This document shows, in pieces, positions 18,300-32,000 of a stretch of 64,000 nucleotides of DNA (position 1 is the stretch's first letter; every line of letters starts with the position of its first letter). This DNA is from Aphrocallistes beatrix (Eukaryota > Porifera > Hexactinellida > Sceptrulophora > Aphrocallistidae): the NCBI GenBank assembly GCA_963281255.1, contig OY725499.1, positions 3,367,148 through 3,431,147 of the forward strand. Reading direction: 5' to 3'. Made by a program: the position numbers and the translations under genes. The notes below the pieces were generated by a model that saw only the letters and a program-made list of their open reading frames with translations, did not search any database and was not told where the DNA came from.

Positions 18300-18707
18300 C
18301 CGTATTTCCCTGAATAAGCGCCGGTTTGAATAAGCGCCGGGTCTAAAGGGTGAGCGAAATAAATAAGCGCCGGGTCTTGAATAAGCGCCGGGGCTCGAAT
18401 AAGCGTCGGACGCCGGGGCATTTTAGTTCTCTGAAAATCATATCAAACTAGTATTCTCAGTAGTGGCATAGATAGAAGTGCTTTTTGAAACATTACATTA
18501 TCCTTTTTTAATAGAACTAACATTCTCAGTTGTGGCAAAAATAAAAGTGCCAGTCAATGGAGTAAACAAAAAAAAGAGCACTGGGTCGAAATAGCGAATG
18601 AAAAAAATAAGCGCCGGGGCTTGAATAAGCGCCGGCTCGAATAAGCGCCGGGTCTAAAGGGTGCACGAAATAAATAAGCGCCCGGGCGCTTATTCGAAGC
18701 AATACGG
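18300..18707. mobile_element. CCGTATT...AATACGG MITE (AATAAGCGCCGG type), long copy
   Basis: It starts CCGTATTTCCCTGAATAAGC and ends GCTTATTCGAAGCAATACGG, with TA on each side. Many internal AATAAGCGCCGGG repeats occur. A short copy lies at 43627-43707. TA target use and these ends are typical of mariner/pogo-derived MITEs in marine invertebrates. Confidence 0.85.
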
Positions 18708-18944
18708 TATACGTGTGCATATTCAAAAATAAAATTATTTTAAGAAACATCAGTTGACACTGATTATTAACAAGCTTGCTTCCACTCGCGACTAGTGAGA
18801 CATTGTCCACATCTGACAGGTTGGTGCATCAGATCAGATCGGTGTTAGAAAAAATACATACAAAGAAAAAATACATACACATTAGTAGGGAAAAAAGTCT
18901 AGAAGAAAAATGTAATCACAATTCACAAAGCAACAGAGTAAAAA

Positions 18945-20640
18945 CTAACAGAGATACAACTGCTCGGTCAGTATGTTAGTCGCTTCAGAACTTTGAACAT
19001 ACTTTTCAATTTTCATTGACACTTGCCTGCGTACCTCTATCATGATATCCACCAGATGGTGGCAGTATCTCGCGGTTTTCAGGATGGAGTAGAAGGGGCT
19101 GATGAGAATCCTTCCTTCAGTAGCGTGGCTATAGGTTTGATAACCTTGCACTGTAGCTTGTGCGATGTAGAAACCAGCAAAATTAGCCACTTTCTCAACC
19201 CCTTGGGATGAAGGTGTGCATTGTGTGGGTTTAACAGATGAATCATCTGAAGGATCTTTCGAGTGTAGATTGTTTTTTTCATAATGGAATATCCCTGGTC
19301 TTGTTTCTCTCCCCTAGAAGCAAGGAAAATGAATACCTTTGGTTTTTCTACCAAACTGTAAAATTATTAGAATATCATTCTTTTCAATCGTATAATTATG
19401 ACGTGAATATTTCAATCTCATCCCCATGAGACATTATTATACAAAAAATGTATTGAAAGCCGAGTGATTGATGCGCGAATGTTTGCAAAAATTTGGAGAA
19501 TTTCAGTCTTGGTTGAATTTTCGTATGAACGTATCAAGAAATTCATAAATTTTCGATTAATCGACAGGAATCAACCTCAGAGCCTCTCCTCCTTGGCAAA
19601 CCTCTGAATAAATTGAATCTAAAATGTGAGTTTCAAAAAGGCAAGTAATTGTGCGGTTACTCCTACTATTTGACTTTAACACTCTGTAAAAGTTCTGAGC
19701 CCAGTCCTTGCCTCTGCTTGGAAAATTAAATAGAACCTTCTTTGTTTCAAATGAATGAATCTGAACTAATTCATCTCCGGTTAAACCTCCTGTGGTTAGC
19801 ATCTTCAAGATAGGTTTCGAATCAAATAAATTTAAGAAATCAGCACTGAACTTTCTAGAAATCCTTGTCCCAATTCAAAAGAAAAATCGAAAAGACATTG
19901 TGTTCTAATCGCAAATTTTATGATTTCCATCCCGCCTAGAATAGGATTAGGTTGTGACAAGCATTAGAGAGAAGTCCGAAAGATAGCCAAAGCGTGTAAA
20001 ATTGGTGTCCTCTTGAAAATATAGTTTTAACAGTGCAAGACTTTTTGACAATATGGTACAGGATCTACAATCGACTGCAGTTTCTTTTTCGAGTGAGAGA
20101 GTCGTTCATCCGTTTGAATTAATTCTGCGATTTTCCCTGGGGATTTATCACTTGATCGCATTTAGTGAGTACAATGATAATCCTAGATTTGCATGTACAC
20201 TCTTCATTGATAGCAGACTTGGCAGCTGAAAAGATGTTCGTATCCAAAACTGTAAAACTTAGAATAAGTCTTCTCTTTGATTTCACGTCTATCCACCCTG
20301 CCTTCCTCCTTTTTTTGCCCATCAAAATATCTATAATATCTAGACACAACCTCAAACAATTCACACCTTCGGTCATGATCCTGGTTCTGTTAGAATACCT
20401 TATTTACTGACGGGGAAACTTTCCACCGTCATGTATGCCACATTATCATCTCGCAGCACCTTCATCCTATCTTTAAAACTCAGATTCTGACTTTAATGAC
20501 TGCTTAGATCGGTTAGAGTGATGTCAGTTTCCTCGATTTAGTTAGTACTTCTCAACGCTTTCAACAAACGGGTTTTCCCAACCCCTTCAGTTCCCACTAT
20601 CATGAGTCTGAAAACTTGATATGCTGGATGCCTTACTGCA
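18945..20640 (-). pseudogene. Decayed P-loop GTPase-like gene
   Basis: Minus-strand fragments in order: a P-loop GTEGVGKT followed by RLLKALRS (about 20520-20600), then MKVLRDDNVAYMTVE, then an 85-aa frame with LILSFTVLDTN and a G4-like IVLTKCDQ (20119-20376), then frames at 19557-19808 and 18945-19354. In-frame stops occur within about 25 residues of the P-loop and frames shift between pieces, so no intact protein is possible. P-loop plus TKxD suggests a GTPase. The LMIVG start resembles Roc domains such as the one in the LRRK1-like gene of this window, but homology is not shown. It could alternatively be a fossil of a larger NTPase. Confidence 0.5.
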
Positions 20641-20854
20641 AGCTCTCTTGTAATTATCTATGAATTCCTTTCCTTGGAATAGTTGTTATAACACGTGTAT
20701 AACACGTGTTATAACAAGTGGCGCAGTGCAACTAATGTTCGCTCATTGTGGCATTCTATAGCAATTTTCTGTCTTGCTTTGCGGAATTATAGAAATCTTA
20801 TTAATGATAAATAAGTTAAATTGGAGCTTTAAGAAATCAGGGCTATGAGTAGTA

Positions 20855-21050
20855 CAGTAGGCTCTCCTAAAACGGACACTCCGAAAAGCGGGCAACCCTT
20901 CTACAACGGACAAACCTCGTGGAACGGAATGAAGTTACCATATACAATACGCATATAATACTTAGTTAAGCACTCTCCGAGAAGCGGACATCTCTCTACA
21001 ACGGACAAAAACCATGTCTCCAATGTGTCCGTTATTCGGAGACTCCACTG
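20855..21050. mobile_element. Pogo-type MITE, CAGTGGAGTCTCC ends
   Basis: The left end CAGTAGGCTCTCCTAAAACG and the right end CGTTATTCGGAGACTCCACTG-type sequence are inverted repeats flanked by TA. Internal ACAACGGACAAA repeats are present. Confidence 0.8.
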
Positions 21051-21086
21051 TAGTATATAGCAAGGGATCACCCTTGCTATATACTA
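21051..21086. repeat. Perfect 16-bp hairpin
   Basis: TAGTATATAGCAAGGG, loop ATCA, then CCCTTGCTATATACTA. The arms match perfectly and begin at the TA that flanks the MITE at 20855-21050. Confidence 0.95.
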
Positions 21087-21972
21087 CGGATACCGGACGA
21101 ATTACTCCGAACCCAAACTGTCTGTCCCAGACAGGAACATCTGTCAACCCTAAGAGCCGTACTATTCTCACTCGCAATCGCATAACTTCACGCTTTAACT
21201 GGTCCGGGACCAGAAACTTATTAACTACTTTGACTTCTTAAAGCAAGTAAGGTTATAACAACACTGATAAATGCAGACTAATCTTTTTATTTCAGAGCGA
21301 GTGTAAATGAGAACTTACTGGAACTGAAATAATATGTAGTCATTTTCTGAGGAGAAATGCTACCCATCTTTTAGTTCCGTATTATTATGTACAGTGATTG
21401 GAACACACAGGACAATCAGCGTTCGCACAACTGATTTTCAGCCATGACACTATCTTAAAGCTCTGTTAGAGAGAAATGAGTATTATTAATTTCAGATTCA
21501 TAGAAAAGCCCAGTGCGTTCAGGTAGTGAAATGAAATATAATATGTGCACATTATTAATTACATAAATCATCCTGATTTACTTGAAATTTTATATTATCT
21601 TTTAACCAGGAAGCAAAAAGTAGTGGAATAATTCAATTTCTGAAAAGTTTTTAGTTTCAGATAAGCAGTCTACCAAACCAGATCAACGTGTTGTTATGAG
21701 ATAGAAATAATAACCAACTTGGTAGGTATAAATAACAGATGTTGTGAAGTAGACTGATTTGTACCTTCAAAATTTGAACTTATATTGCCTATAACGGGGT
21801 CTAATTATCTGTGACTAGAGTACACTAGCTTGTATAACTTATGTGTTCAGGAAAGTCCAATTCTTGTTTTTATGAAGTAAAATGTCCACGTTTTGGTAAA
21901 AATCCTCTGACGACCCTATAGTTGTGTGACTTTTCGCACTGCTATTATGTTTGTGTTCCTCTATCAATAATA

Positions 21973-22143
21973 CAGGCCTCTTAACCGATCTCGTCGTGTG
22001 TCTCACGATTTTCGCTGTTATATGAGACCATTACTCACTATTATCTCGTAGAACCATTGTTCGTCATAGTACTATCTTACCATTTCTCACGATTTGCCAC
22101 ATGCCATCACACGATTGCGTTAAATTACAGGTTGAGAGGTCTG
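21973..22143. mobile_element. Short TIR element CAGGCCTCTCAACCT, copy 3
   Basis: It starts CAGGCCTCTTAACC and ends GGTTGAGAGGTCTG. The interior GATCTCGTCGTGTGTCTCAC is the reverse complement of sequence in copy 2. It is a longer, fuller copy of the family. Confidence 0.75.
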
Positions 22144-22241
22144 ATCATTATTACGCTACTTATTCAAACTCGATGTACTCTCGTTATTCAGGAATCACAT
22201 TTAGTGATCGAACTTGTAAAATGGGTGGGATCACCCTAATG

Positions 22242-22386
22242 CATTGGTTCCCAATCTGGGATCCACAGAACACGTCAAGAGGCCTGCGGGGGTCTGAAAT
22301 GTTCTACTACGCTTAATGGGAGGGGTCCACATAATGTAAAAAATTGCTATAGGGGGTCAATGACCAAAAAAGGTTGAAAATCGCTG
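22242..22386. mobile_element. hAT-type MITE with target duplication
   Basis: It begins CATTGGTTCCCAATCTGGGA and ends AAAGGTTGAAAATCGCTG, the ends of Charlie-like hAT MITEs. CCTAATG lies immediately on both sides, matching the length class of hAT target duplications (8 bp). Confidence 0.75.
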
Positions 22387-22533
22387 CCTAATGTCTCAAG
22401 ACCTCCGAATTCATTTTTCAAAATCCCATCAATACGTACATTCCCTGCATATAATATACCAAATTTACTTTTTGATTTTATATCGCAATGAAACATTTGT
22501 AGTTTATATACGTACGATCAGTATTTTATAAAG

Positions 22534-22719
22534 TCACATCTTATTCGCATAGTATATCCAATCGCAGCGCAAGACTCCACTGCCATTGTCCTGGCAATAA
22601 TTGGTACAATTCCTAGCCCACAGCCACAATACCATATAAAATAATGTTGCGGCAATGGCTGTCACAACTCCTACACAGATGCCAACCTTTGAGACTGAAA
22701 TCCGTGAGAATCGAGACAA
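22534..22719 (-). CDS. Possible small membrane-protein exon
   Basis: A 61-codon frame with a short basic N terminus, one strongly hydrophobic segment (VGICVGVVTAIAATLFYMV) and a short Cys-containing tail (NCTNYC, LRCDW). A GATTTCAG acceptor-like site lies next to its start, so it may be a terminal exon rather than a whole gene. No family was recognised. It could be chance. Confidence 0.2.
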   Translation of the reverse strand: MSRFSRISVSKVGICVGVVTAIAATLFYMVLWLWARNCTNYCQDNGSGVLRCDWIYYANKM

Positions 22720-23002
22720 AAATTATTTTGGTTCTCCAAAGCTTGGCCGTGCCCTTTCTTTCATAATCAGTACAAAAATATTTGAATGGACCGGGTAGAG
22801 AGATTAGGTTTCAACGGTCTATGGTTTTCGAGGATGTACGAATATTCCGAATCTCATACTTACAAAAATGTCAACTCTCACAAAAAATCCGTAACTCACA
22901 GATTTTCCGTGAGAATTGGCATGTCTGCCTACGCCACTGACTCTATGTACTCATCAATTTGATCTTTCTTTCTTACCAGCACAGAATGTATTTATTTTAG
23001 CC

Positions 23003-26000
23003 ATGGCGACGAAAGATTATAATTTTTACTCAGAAGACAATAAAGACAAATGGAGTCACTTACTCGCACAGCCTCTGAAGAGGGTAAGCTCTGTCACACT
23101 CTTGCATGCATATGCTACGTATACATGCCAACTTGAGCCATGATAAAAGCGGGAAGCAATAGAAAAGTATTATACTACATAGAATTAAAAAAGCGGGACA
23201 TAATGGGTAAATTTCATGTAAAAACTGGACACTCGTGAAAATTGATGAACATGCAGTGACATGCAGTTGACAATTCTATAACTCTTCCCAAGTAAACACC
23301 ATCCTATTTGGGAGGAAAGTGACAAAATTTGGATGCGTTTCCTGGACTCCCTTTTTCAAGAGACATTTTTTGTAAGCTAATTCTGAAATTGGAGGTTCCA
23401 TGGTATTTAGATCGATAAATGTTGAGTTTCTTATTAATTGTTTCGTCTCATTTTCTCGCTATTATCTGATATAACTCTACAGATAACATACCAAGTGCAC
23501 CCCACCCTGATAACAGAAGACAACGCACTCTTCTACCTAGAGCGCCTCCTGTACACACTCCTCCTCAAGCTCGTCATCACGCAACCCAAAACCGCACAAG
23601 ACGTCACGTACATAATCATGAACGCCTTCCCCTCCCCACTCTCTGACTGGGCCCTGCAGGAAGCGGAGACTATCGTGAACACCACCAGACTCATGAAGAA
23701 ACTGCCCATCAGTCTTCCTGTGGAGAAGCTTGGCTCGCTCATAGCCAAGGTTAGTGGCACTTTTTTATGAAATAGAATTTAATTTATTATTTGTATCTGT
23801 CCTTTTACCTCATACAGTCGTACTAGAAGGTAGACTAGCCCAGTACAGCTAAACCTCAGAAGTACGTCAATACAGGCTAGCACTGTCTAAGCTCTATCTC
23901 GTTATGGCATCGAATAGATCTGCTTTGTGTTCTATGTAATCTAACGAATTTCAATATTTACACACAATCAAATTTTAAACCCTCATTGACAATGACTTTT
24001 GCTTGTTCATTTTGGGCGGGGAAGCCATAGAAATGTGGGGTCCAAGCTATAAATAGAGTGGACCCCAGGTCATTGATGGGATTTATTAATTATCATACAA
24101 AGTCCTTATCATGAATCTCAATGGGGAGAAAATGTCATCGGAATGGTGGAGGGACTTATTAGTTATTATATTTCTAAACATAGCTTATCATCATGTTCAA
24201 TTTTCTCAAAAATTTGGCAAAATCGCTTTGACATTGATCTTTTGAGCTTATTTAATGTTGATCATAGAGGTACATATTATGCAGATACGAAATAGCGAAT
24301 TCTCTCTGCCACCAACTGTTAAATCTACGAGAGATGAATTTTACTCGATAGGTTAGATATAGGTTCCCACTGAATAAGTATGATTGTTTATTTGGAATTG
24401 CTCTGCCTCTCTTAGGAATTCTACCTTTCCAGTAAACTAGACCACAAGGTGGTGCTCTACCTCCTCACCGTCATAGACTACATGGCGGCCGACATTCTCA
24501 AGGTAGGCCAGTGCAGATCCATTCTTTCGCGGACATTCAACGCTTATGAATCGTTTATAACTGTTTTAGTTAGCAGGAAACTTTGTGAAGAACTCAGGAC
24601 GTAGCCGTATATTCGAGAGTGATATCAGAGTCTCGATGAATGCAGATCAGGTGCATAATCCTATTCTAACTATTATCAGATATTTTCTCTATTTAACCGC
24701 AATTAGAATAGAATTTATTTTGGAGGAGTAGCCTTTGTCATATATATCTACGCGTATATACCGTTCCTATATCCTGATCGAACTATAATAGTGTCTCTAA
24801 GAGCTCTTTGTCCATCGATTCAGTTAGTCCATAGATTTGGTAGGTCTCTGCTAGAGCATTATTTCTATTCTCTATTCCGGTATCCCTATCGCTATATTCC
24901 TCTCACACATGGAAGTGACGTTCAATTTCAAGGTAGTTTGGTATGCTTTTGATATCTGGGAAACCCCAGCCATTTCACCTTGTTGTCTTGATGTTAATGG
25001 ACAAGAGGATTCGACCTAATAGTTTGAGAGTAAAACTTTGCGGATATCTGTTGCACTAAGTTCCTGCTTAACCATTGGATAACACATCCAATTTAATGAT
25101 TTTAAATCCTATTACAGTGAATGTTTTCTAGGCACTGATGAGTCTGTTCAGTAAAGACATGGATCCTAAGACTATCTCCACCAGCAGTCTCTCTAGCCTC
25201 ACCGACTCTCTGCCGATGAACGGCGAGACAATCAACTTTCCCGACGCGATCAAAGAGATGGTCTCGTTAGAAGGTCAGTACATACGAGTCCTGCAGAAGA
25301 TACAGAAAATCCTAGCTCACTCCTTCCAGACGAAAGAGCCTAGAGTCTTCGAAGATTCGGTGAGTGAGCAGGGAAGGGTTTGATGGAACGGGCCTCGGGG
25401 CTGCCTCTAATAACACTCCCTACTCTAGATAGTAGAAGAAATATTCGGGAGTCTGGAGGGAGTCGTGGATCTGTCTCTCTCCATCCATGGTTCCCTGGAG
25501 GATGCGCTGGAGGTGGCGAGAGGGGAAGAGGACCAGGAGACTAACGTAGCGGCGGTGGGGACTGTGTTCAATGAGCACTCGTCAGCTTATGACTTCGAGG
25601 AGTACATTAGCTATGCTCGGAATTACGAAGGAATGGTGAAGACGTTGGATTCACAGTTTAAGATACCCTGGGTGCACAAATACTTTCAGGTTAGTTACGC
25701 CGCTTACTGTCAATGGAGTGGATTCGATATTTCTTGGATTTTATTTTATTAATCAATTGTATATTCTCACATTTCACCGAAAAGTCTGCTGGTGTTCTGT
25801 TTGCGTTCCATTTCTTAGTTATTTTTTCATTGAATTACATTATAATATATTTGTTTACAAAGCCGTCGGAAGCTCATACAAGTGTTAAGGCCATTGTCGT
25901 TATGCTAATCAAAAGTGGTGCGGCTCATCCATCTTATTATTGTCCATAGAACTAACACAGTTTTTTAAAAACGTGGTAAGGCCATGCGTTACCAACCGCA

Positions 26001-29000
26001 CCGCTTCCTACGGTCATGGTATTTTTGCGACATAATCTATTATATAATATTTATTTGGTGAACTAATTCCTTTAAACGAACCCTACTCTGTAACATAACA
26101 CGAGGTGTGCATAGGACTACTTCAGACGCTACGTGAAGAACTCCGAGAACGAGGTTGGGACGCTGGTGTGTGCAGTCCGCTACTTACTCCCCAAACTGCT
26201 GCTGGAGCCCATCAGACACATGGCCTACTACCTCCTGGAGATGATCCCCACCATGCTCAAGATATGCCCCTCCCCCTCCGAGCGACAGGAGTTCAAGGAC
26301 GCGCTGGACGGCATGAGCAAGTTCCAGACCGTGGCGGAGGTGTTGATCGGGAACAATAGTCTGCCCGTGGAAGCCCTCACAGTGGACTCCTACATCCTGA
26401 GCAGGAGGACCAGGAACAAGTCTTCCTTCCAGGAGATCAAGGAACTGCAGGTAGGAATGACCTGCGCTTATTTGTAGGAACATTTTAACTCCGTTCTCAT
26501 GTCACACAGCTGTTTTAAACTTTAATTAACCCTACTTGGACTTGGGGTCAAAGGTATAAATAGAAAATTCCCATTTTCACTTTCAATTAACTTTCACTTT
26601 CACTTAAACATTCCGAGTCCAATTTAAATTAACTGAAGTTGCAATGGTAGACTTCGCGATTATTCTCTTCTATGGTGTGGCTGTCATAACTGCTTCATTT
26701 TCAGGAAAAAATAGAAGGAGACACCAAGGACATGGTTCGATGTTCCCAGCTGATAAAGGAGGGCTATCTCTCCATGTATCAGGGCGGGTACAAGAAGGGG
26801 AGCAAGGCCCAAGAGAGGAAAGTGCTGCTATTCGACTGTCTGCTGCTCTGCTGTAAGCCCACCAACTACAACAAGAAGGAAATGCCCGAGTTCAAACTGA
26901 GGGAGAAGTTCGATCTTAAGAAGCTGCATCTGCTCGATAATCTGGATTCAGAAGGTGAGGTTGTGGACTTGTACTCTACATTTATAGATATTTTGCTTCA
27001 GTATCCAAGTGGCTATACTAAAGCAAAATATCTATAACACGTTGCTTGTTCATTTTATTGCTTGCAAGTTGCAATAACTTATTTTTTAAAAAGAATGGCA
27101 GTGTTAGGATCGTTACATTGACTACTTTTTTTAGGTCAAATTATGGCGAAATTCTGATAGAATTTGCTAAATTTATTCCGTAACTTTTGAAAATATTCGA
27201 AAATAGTCTTCTGTTTAATTAAGTCCTATGCTTTATCTGTGTCTGTTGTAGAGAGTATTTCCTCATTTCGAATTTAATTCCATTAATTAGAGACTCCGAC
27301 TGCGTTTGAGCTGCTGGACAGCAAGAGCAGCAAGATCTCGTTCCACGCCCCTTCGGAGGAGGAGAGGGAGAAGTGGGTCTCCGCCATCTCCTACGCCCTG
27401 ACGCAGGAGTTCATGGAGGCACGGCTAGAGGACCTGCTCAAGGAGGAGAGGAACTCCACGCAGATCGAGATGCCCAATCCAGCTACATACAAGTACGTCA
27501 TCTGACTCATCTCATATCTTGTTATGGGTAACTTTATGTTCGAATGTATCTACGCACCTCGACGAGTGTCCCATTCTCTCTAATTACTCAGTATGATACG
27601 GTAGAACCTGCACAATCCGGCACTCTTGGGAATAATATAAAATGTCAGAGAATATTAAATCGCTAGGCCGTCGGTTTAGAGGCCAGCTTCAACTGATGAC
27701 CCTAAAATGGTCGGATTACGGATTGATGAGGTCCAGAATATTTAGGCCATTTTATGTACAGAAATGATGTCGATTTTGCTGAATTCCGGAATATACAGGT
27801 TCAACTGAGTATGAAATCTTATTCAGTAACTAGATTCCTTTGGAACGTGCGAAGATCACAAGCAATTCAATCAATAATCGATTATGGAATCTATACGCTA
27901 CAATACTTGAACACAAATAATAACACAATACTAATTAGTATAATTCAGTATAAATAGTACGATTATATAATAATAATTCTCTATGCTAGGTTTTCAGAGC
28001 CCGATTCTGAGGGTAACATCGTGTTCGAGGAGGCGGGGGAGAACTTGCTCAACATCAGAAACCCTCCCATCCGTGCTGCCACCTTCCACAAGCTGGTGGA
28101 GAGACTGACCTACCACAAGTTCGCGGACCCAGCCCTCGTGAAGACGTTCCTCACCACCTACAGGTCCTTCTCCACGCCCATGGACCTGATGGAGGCGCTG
28201 ATAGAGCGGTACAACATCCCTGTGGTGGAAGGCAACGAGAGCTACGTCGTTACGTGGGGGCCTGAAGCTGTCAGGCAGAGTGAGAAGGTGGATGTTGTTT
28301 AAAATCGTATACAGTAGAACCTGCGAAATCCGACACCCTTTGGGGAACGAAAAAAAGTCGGATTATACAGTGTAATTCTACTGTCCAATGCCAGTTATGA
28401 TAGAAAACAATGTCGGATTGTGGAATGTGGAGGTCTTCCGGATTACACAGGTGTCGGATTATGGAGGTTCTACTGTATTCATAAATTTTGATCCTTGCAG
28501 CGCTCTTCCAATTGACATGAGAAAGAGGAAGAACCTTAGATTATTACATTTTTTGATTTTATGTAAAGAAGAGTGGAACTGAAAATATGTTTGAGAAGCG
28601 TTCATTAATATTCAACTGTTGATAATCGGCGATGTTTTTTAAATTTAAATATTGTAGCTCGTCAATCAAATTGAAAAACATCAACACACAGCTATCTATA
28701 CTCCCAAACTATTATTTTTAAAATTATGCAAATAGAATTACTTCTCTCATCTCTAGCTACGCCGCTACAAGAAGGAATACCTGAACCCGATAAAGCTCCG
28801 CGTTCTGAACGTGATACGCCACTGGATCGAGCACCACACGTACGACTTCGAGAGAGACCCTTCTCTGAAGGATAAACTGCTGTCATTCCTGGAGACGACG
28901 GGAGAAGACAGGAGAATGCAGAAATGGGTTGAAACAATCAGGTAGAGCATCTCACGTATAACTATCAATCCGAAGTCATTTATTATTCTTACTTCGTCTC

Positions 29001-32000
29001 CAGTTGCATTCCTAAAAGGGATCATTTATGAGAAATACATACTATATACATAAGTACATACATACATACATACATAAATATATACAGTTGACTCCGCTTA
29101 ATAGGGTCACTGTTTAATCGGGTCAACCGCTTAATCGGGCCACTTTTGGCAGGACCAGAATAGCTCTCACACATAGAAGCTAATACAAAATATTTTCGGT
29201 TAATATGTCCTCTGACCGATGTGACCCTATTAAGCGGAGTCGACTGTATGTGGTAGTAGTCATGAGTGATGAAATTACTGCCTACTCGTAGAATGAGTGA
29301 GCCAACTGGTCCTTGACTGGCTTTATATTTGTCACTAGAAATTAATAATTGCTCAGATTAATAACTGCTTTTACCATTATTCATGTACTAACTGAGTCTG
29401 TTTATCTTGGTTGAATTCTTGTAGACGGATACTGAACAACGAGACGATGATCTCTAGCTCCTTCAACTCAGATGCACTCCCCATCGAGTACGTGGGGGAT
29501 GGGCCCCCTGACCCTCCTTACAGCCTCTTCTCCTTCCACCCGGTGGAGGTAGCGCGGCAGATGACTCTCATTCAGTCCGAGTACTTCCGAGCTGTGAAGG
29601 TGAACGAGTTGATCGGGGGTGCGTTCAGTAAAGGGAATAAAGACGTGAAGGCGCCTAACATGGTGAAGCTAACCACACATTTTAACAACATGGCCTACTT
29701 CTTCCAGATGAGTCTAGTCAAGCTAGAGAACCTGGACGAGCGGGTAGCTCTCCTCTGCAGACTCATCGACATCATGCAGGTAAGTAACCCATACAGCCTG
29801 TATCCTATAGCAGCGGGAAATTCAATATTTGAAAAAATTGTTGTGTAAAGATCAGAACATTATATGATTATCTGTAATTACCACACAACACATTTTTACG
29901 CTTTCTATTTCTATATAAACTCCATCGATATATATATAACCCCAATTTTAGAAAATTATTACGATTTCGGTCAACGTTTTGATTAGAACAATTATGATTA
30001 TTTTTTTGTCATTTGGTATGAAAAGTAGAAAGTCACTTGTTTATTGAAAATATTAGTAAATTATCCGATCAACATAGTTCACTGCACTAATCTGATAGTG
30101 ACAATATAGCTCTATTTCTCTAAATAAATTGAACAAATCTCGACGTCAATCCTAGGCCTGTGTGGACTTGAACAACTTCTGCGGGATGATGATACTGATG
30201 ACTGCCTTCAACGCCACAGCTATCTGGAAGCTAGAGCACACTTGGAATCAGGTGGGGGCTAACAGGATGAAAATAGTTGAAGCTATGAGAGAAACTTCTA
30301 AGGACACAACGTACAAACTCCTGAGGAACAAACTCTTCACGATAGAGCCACCCTGTGTCCCGCATATTGGTGAGTTCAACGAGAGAAGATCTTCAGATCA
30401 TTCTAGGATTTCGTCTGTAAGACTCTTATACGCTTTCCTTCTAACGTTCTTGACTACGCAGGTATGTTCTTGACGCGGATAATCCACGTGGAGATCGGGA
30501 TGAAGGACACTCTGTCGGACTACCCTAACATGATCAACTTCACGAAGAGGAGGCGGTTCTGCGACATCGTGGGGGAGATCCAGCAGTACCAGAACCAGAG
30601 ATTCAACCTGACCGAGGAGAAGTCCATCCGGGAGTACCTCCTCTCTCAGACTCTGCTAGAAGGCTCCGATGCAGACGAAGTGGAGACTTTGATTCACGGA
30701 CATTCTATACGGATAGAGCCTAGGGACCAGCCGCCCCCCAAGCTTGTAAGTACAGCTCTTTGTCAAACTGGAATCCATTATGTTCTACCTAATGACATGA
30801 TGAGAAAAATATAGTTTTTTCTCTTTTATACATGACGTGACGATACGTTACGCATGTACGTATGCCCACACCATACCAGGGGTTCTTAAACTTTTTGACC
30901 CTACACTTTTTAGACTACCAAACTCGGAGAACACACCTATTTTCTAATATAATTATGAATGTCTATTTAAATCAAACAAATATATCAATGTGAAGGATGT
31001 AACTGTTTCTTTTCAACAAGTTTCTTCACATTTTCATCTGGTATTACGCCCCTCTAGGGGGGCGCGTCCCTAGTAAGAACCCCTGCTATATGGAACACCG
31101 ACAATTATGAATTGTCGTTGGTGCGAATTGTCGGTATCTCCTGCTCTATGCACAATATCGGTCCGATATTTCACGCTATTCCTACACATGGATATGCTAG
31201 ACACTTATTAGTAATGCTTTTTAATTTCGGTTTGTATTTACTATTAAATGCGGATATTCGATAGCCGAGGAAGTACCCTACCATGTCTCTGCACTCTCCG
31301 GGACATTTGCCTACTCGCGTCCGCAATCAAAAGAAACGCGGCGGAGGATTGCACATCTCCGAGTCCACCATGTCCTCTCTCGACACCATGTCATCCGACC
31401 TCAGCGCCTCCCCGATGACTAAGAGCAAGACCCTCCAGGGCATGTCCTCCCCCAGCCCCTTCTCCGAGATGGGGAGGACGGCAGACAATGGGAACGAAGA
31501 TGTGAGAGGGAGAGACGGCGCGCAGAATGGAGACTTTTTAGATTTAAAACCACCTGAAATCCCACCAAGACTCACAAAAAGGTTAATATGCACTATTATC
31601 CATAGTACAGCTATACTAATACATCGCATTTCTAGCATTGGAAAGTTCACAAATTATATCTAATCCGAAATAGGTCGAATCGCCTAACCGAACACTCAGA
31701 GTTAGTCAATTTCTACTCTCAGGCTTAACATGACTGATCTAGCTATTCTACGTACGTAGCATATAAGTACACATGTTCTCATGCTGTTAATAATTCAGGA
31801 CATCGGTTTGATTGTAGTGCAATATATCATATATGTTTCTTTAGCCGAATGGATTCTCAATCTCCCATCTCCAATTCTAACACATTCCCACGCACCTCTT
31901 CCTCTTCTAACGTGGAACCGCTCCCCCCACGCTTGGAGCACGCATCGAAACAAGCTCTCCAGAGCTCGGACGCCCCTATCCTCCCTCCTCGCAAACCGTC

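Larger units (their letters stand above)
20641..22233. other. Repeat-rich spacer
   Basis: It holds a TTATAACACGTG palindrome (about 20688-20725), a pogo-type MITE, a perfect hairpin and one CAGGCCTC element. No gene was recognised. Confidence 0.5.

Noticed and set aside
24013-24090. GGGCGGGG near 24018 considered as an Sp1 promoter site inside SOS
   Set aside because: The sequence belongs to a dispersed repeat also found in a FET intron, so a promoter role is unsupported.
29050-29084. CATA repeats considered as a CRISPR-like or satellite array
   Set aside because: It is a short simple repeat in an animal intron, with no spacers and fewer than ten units.
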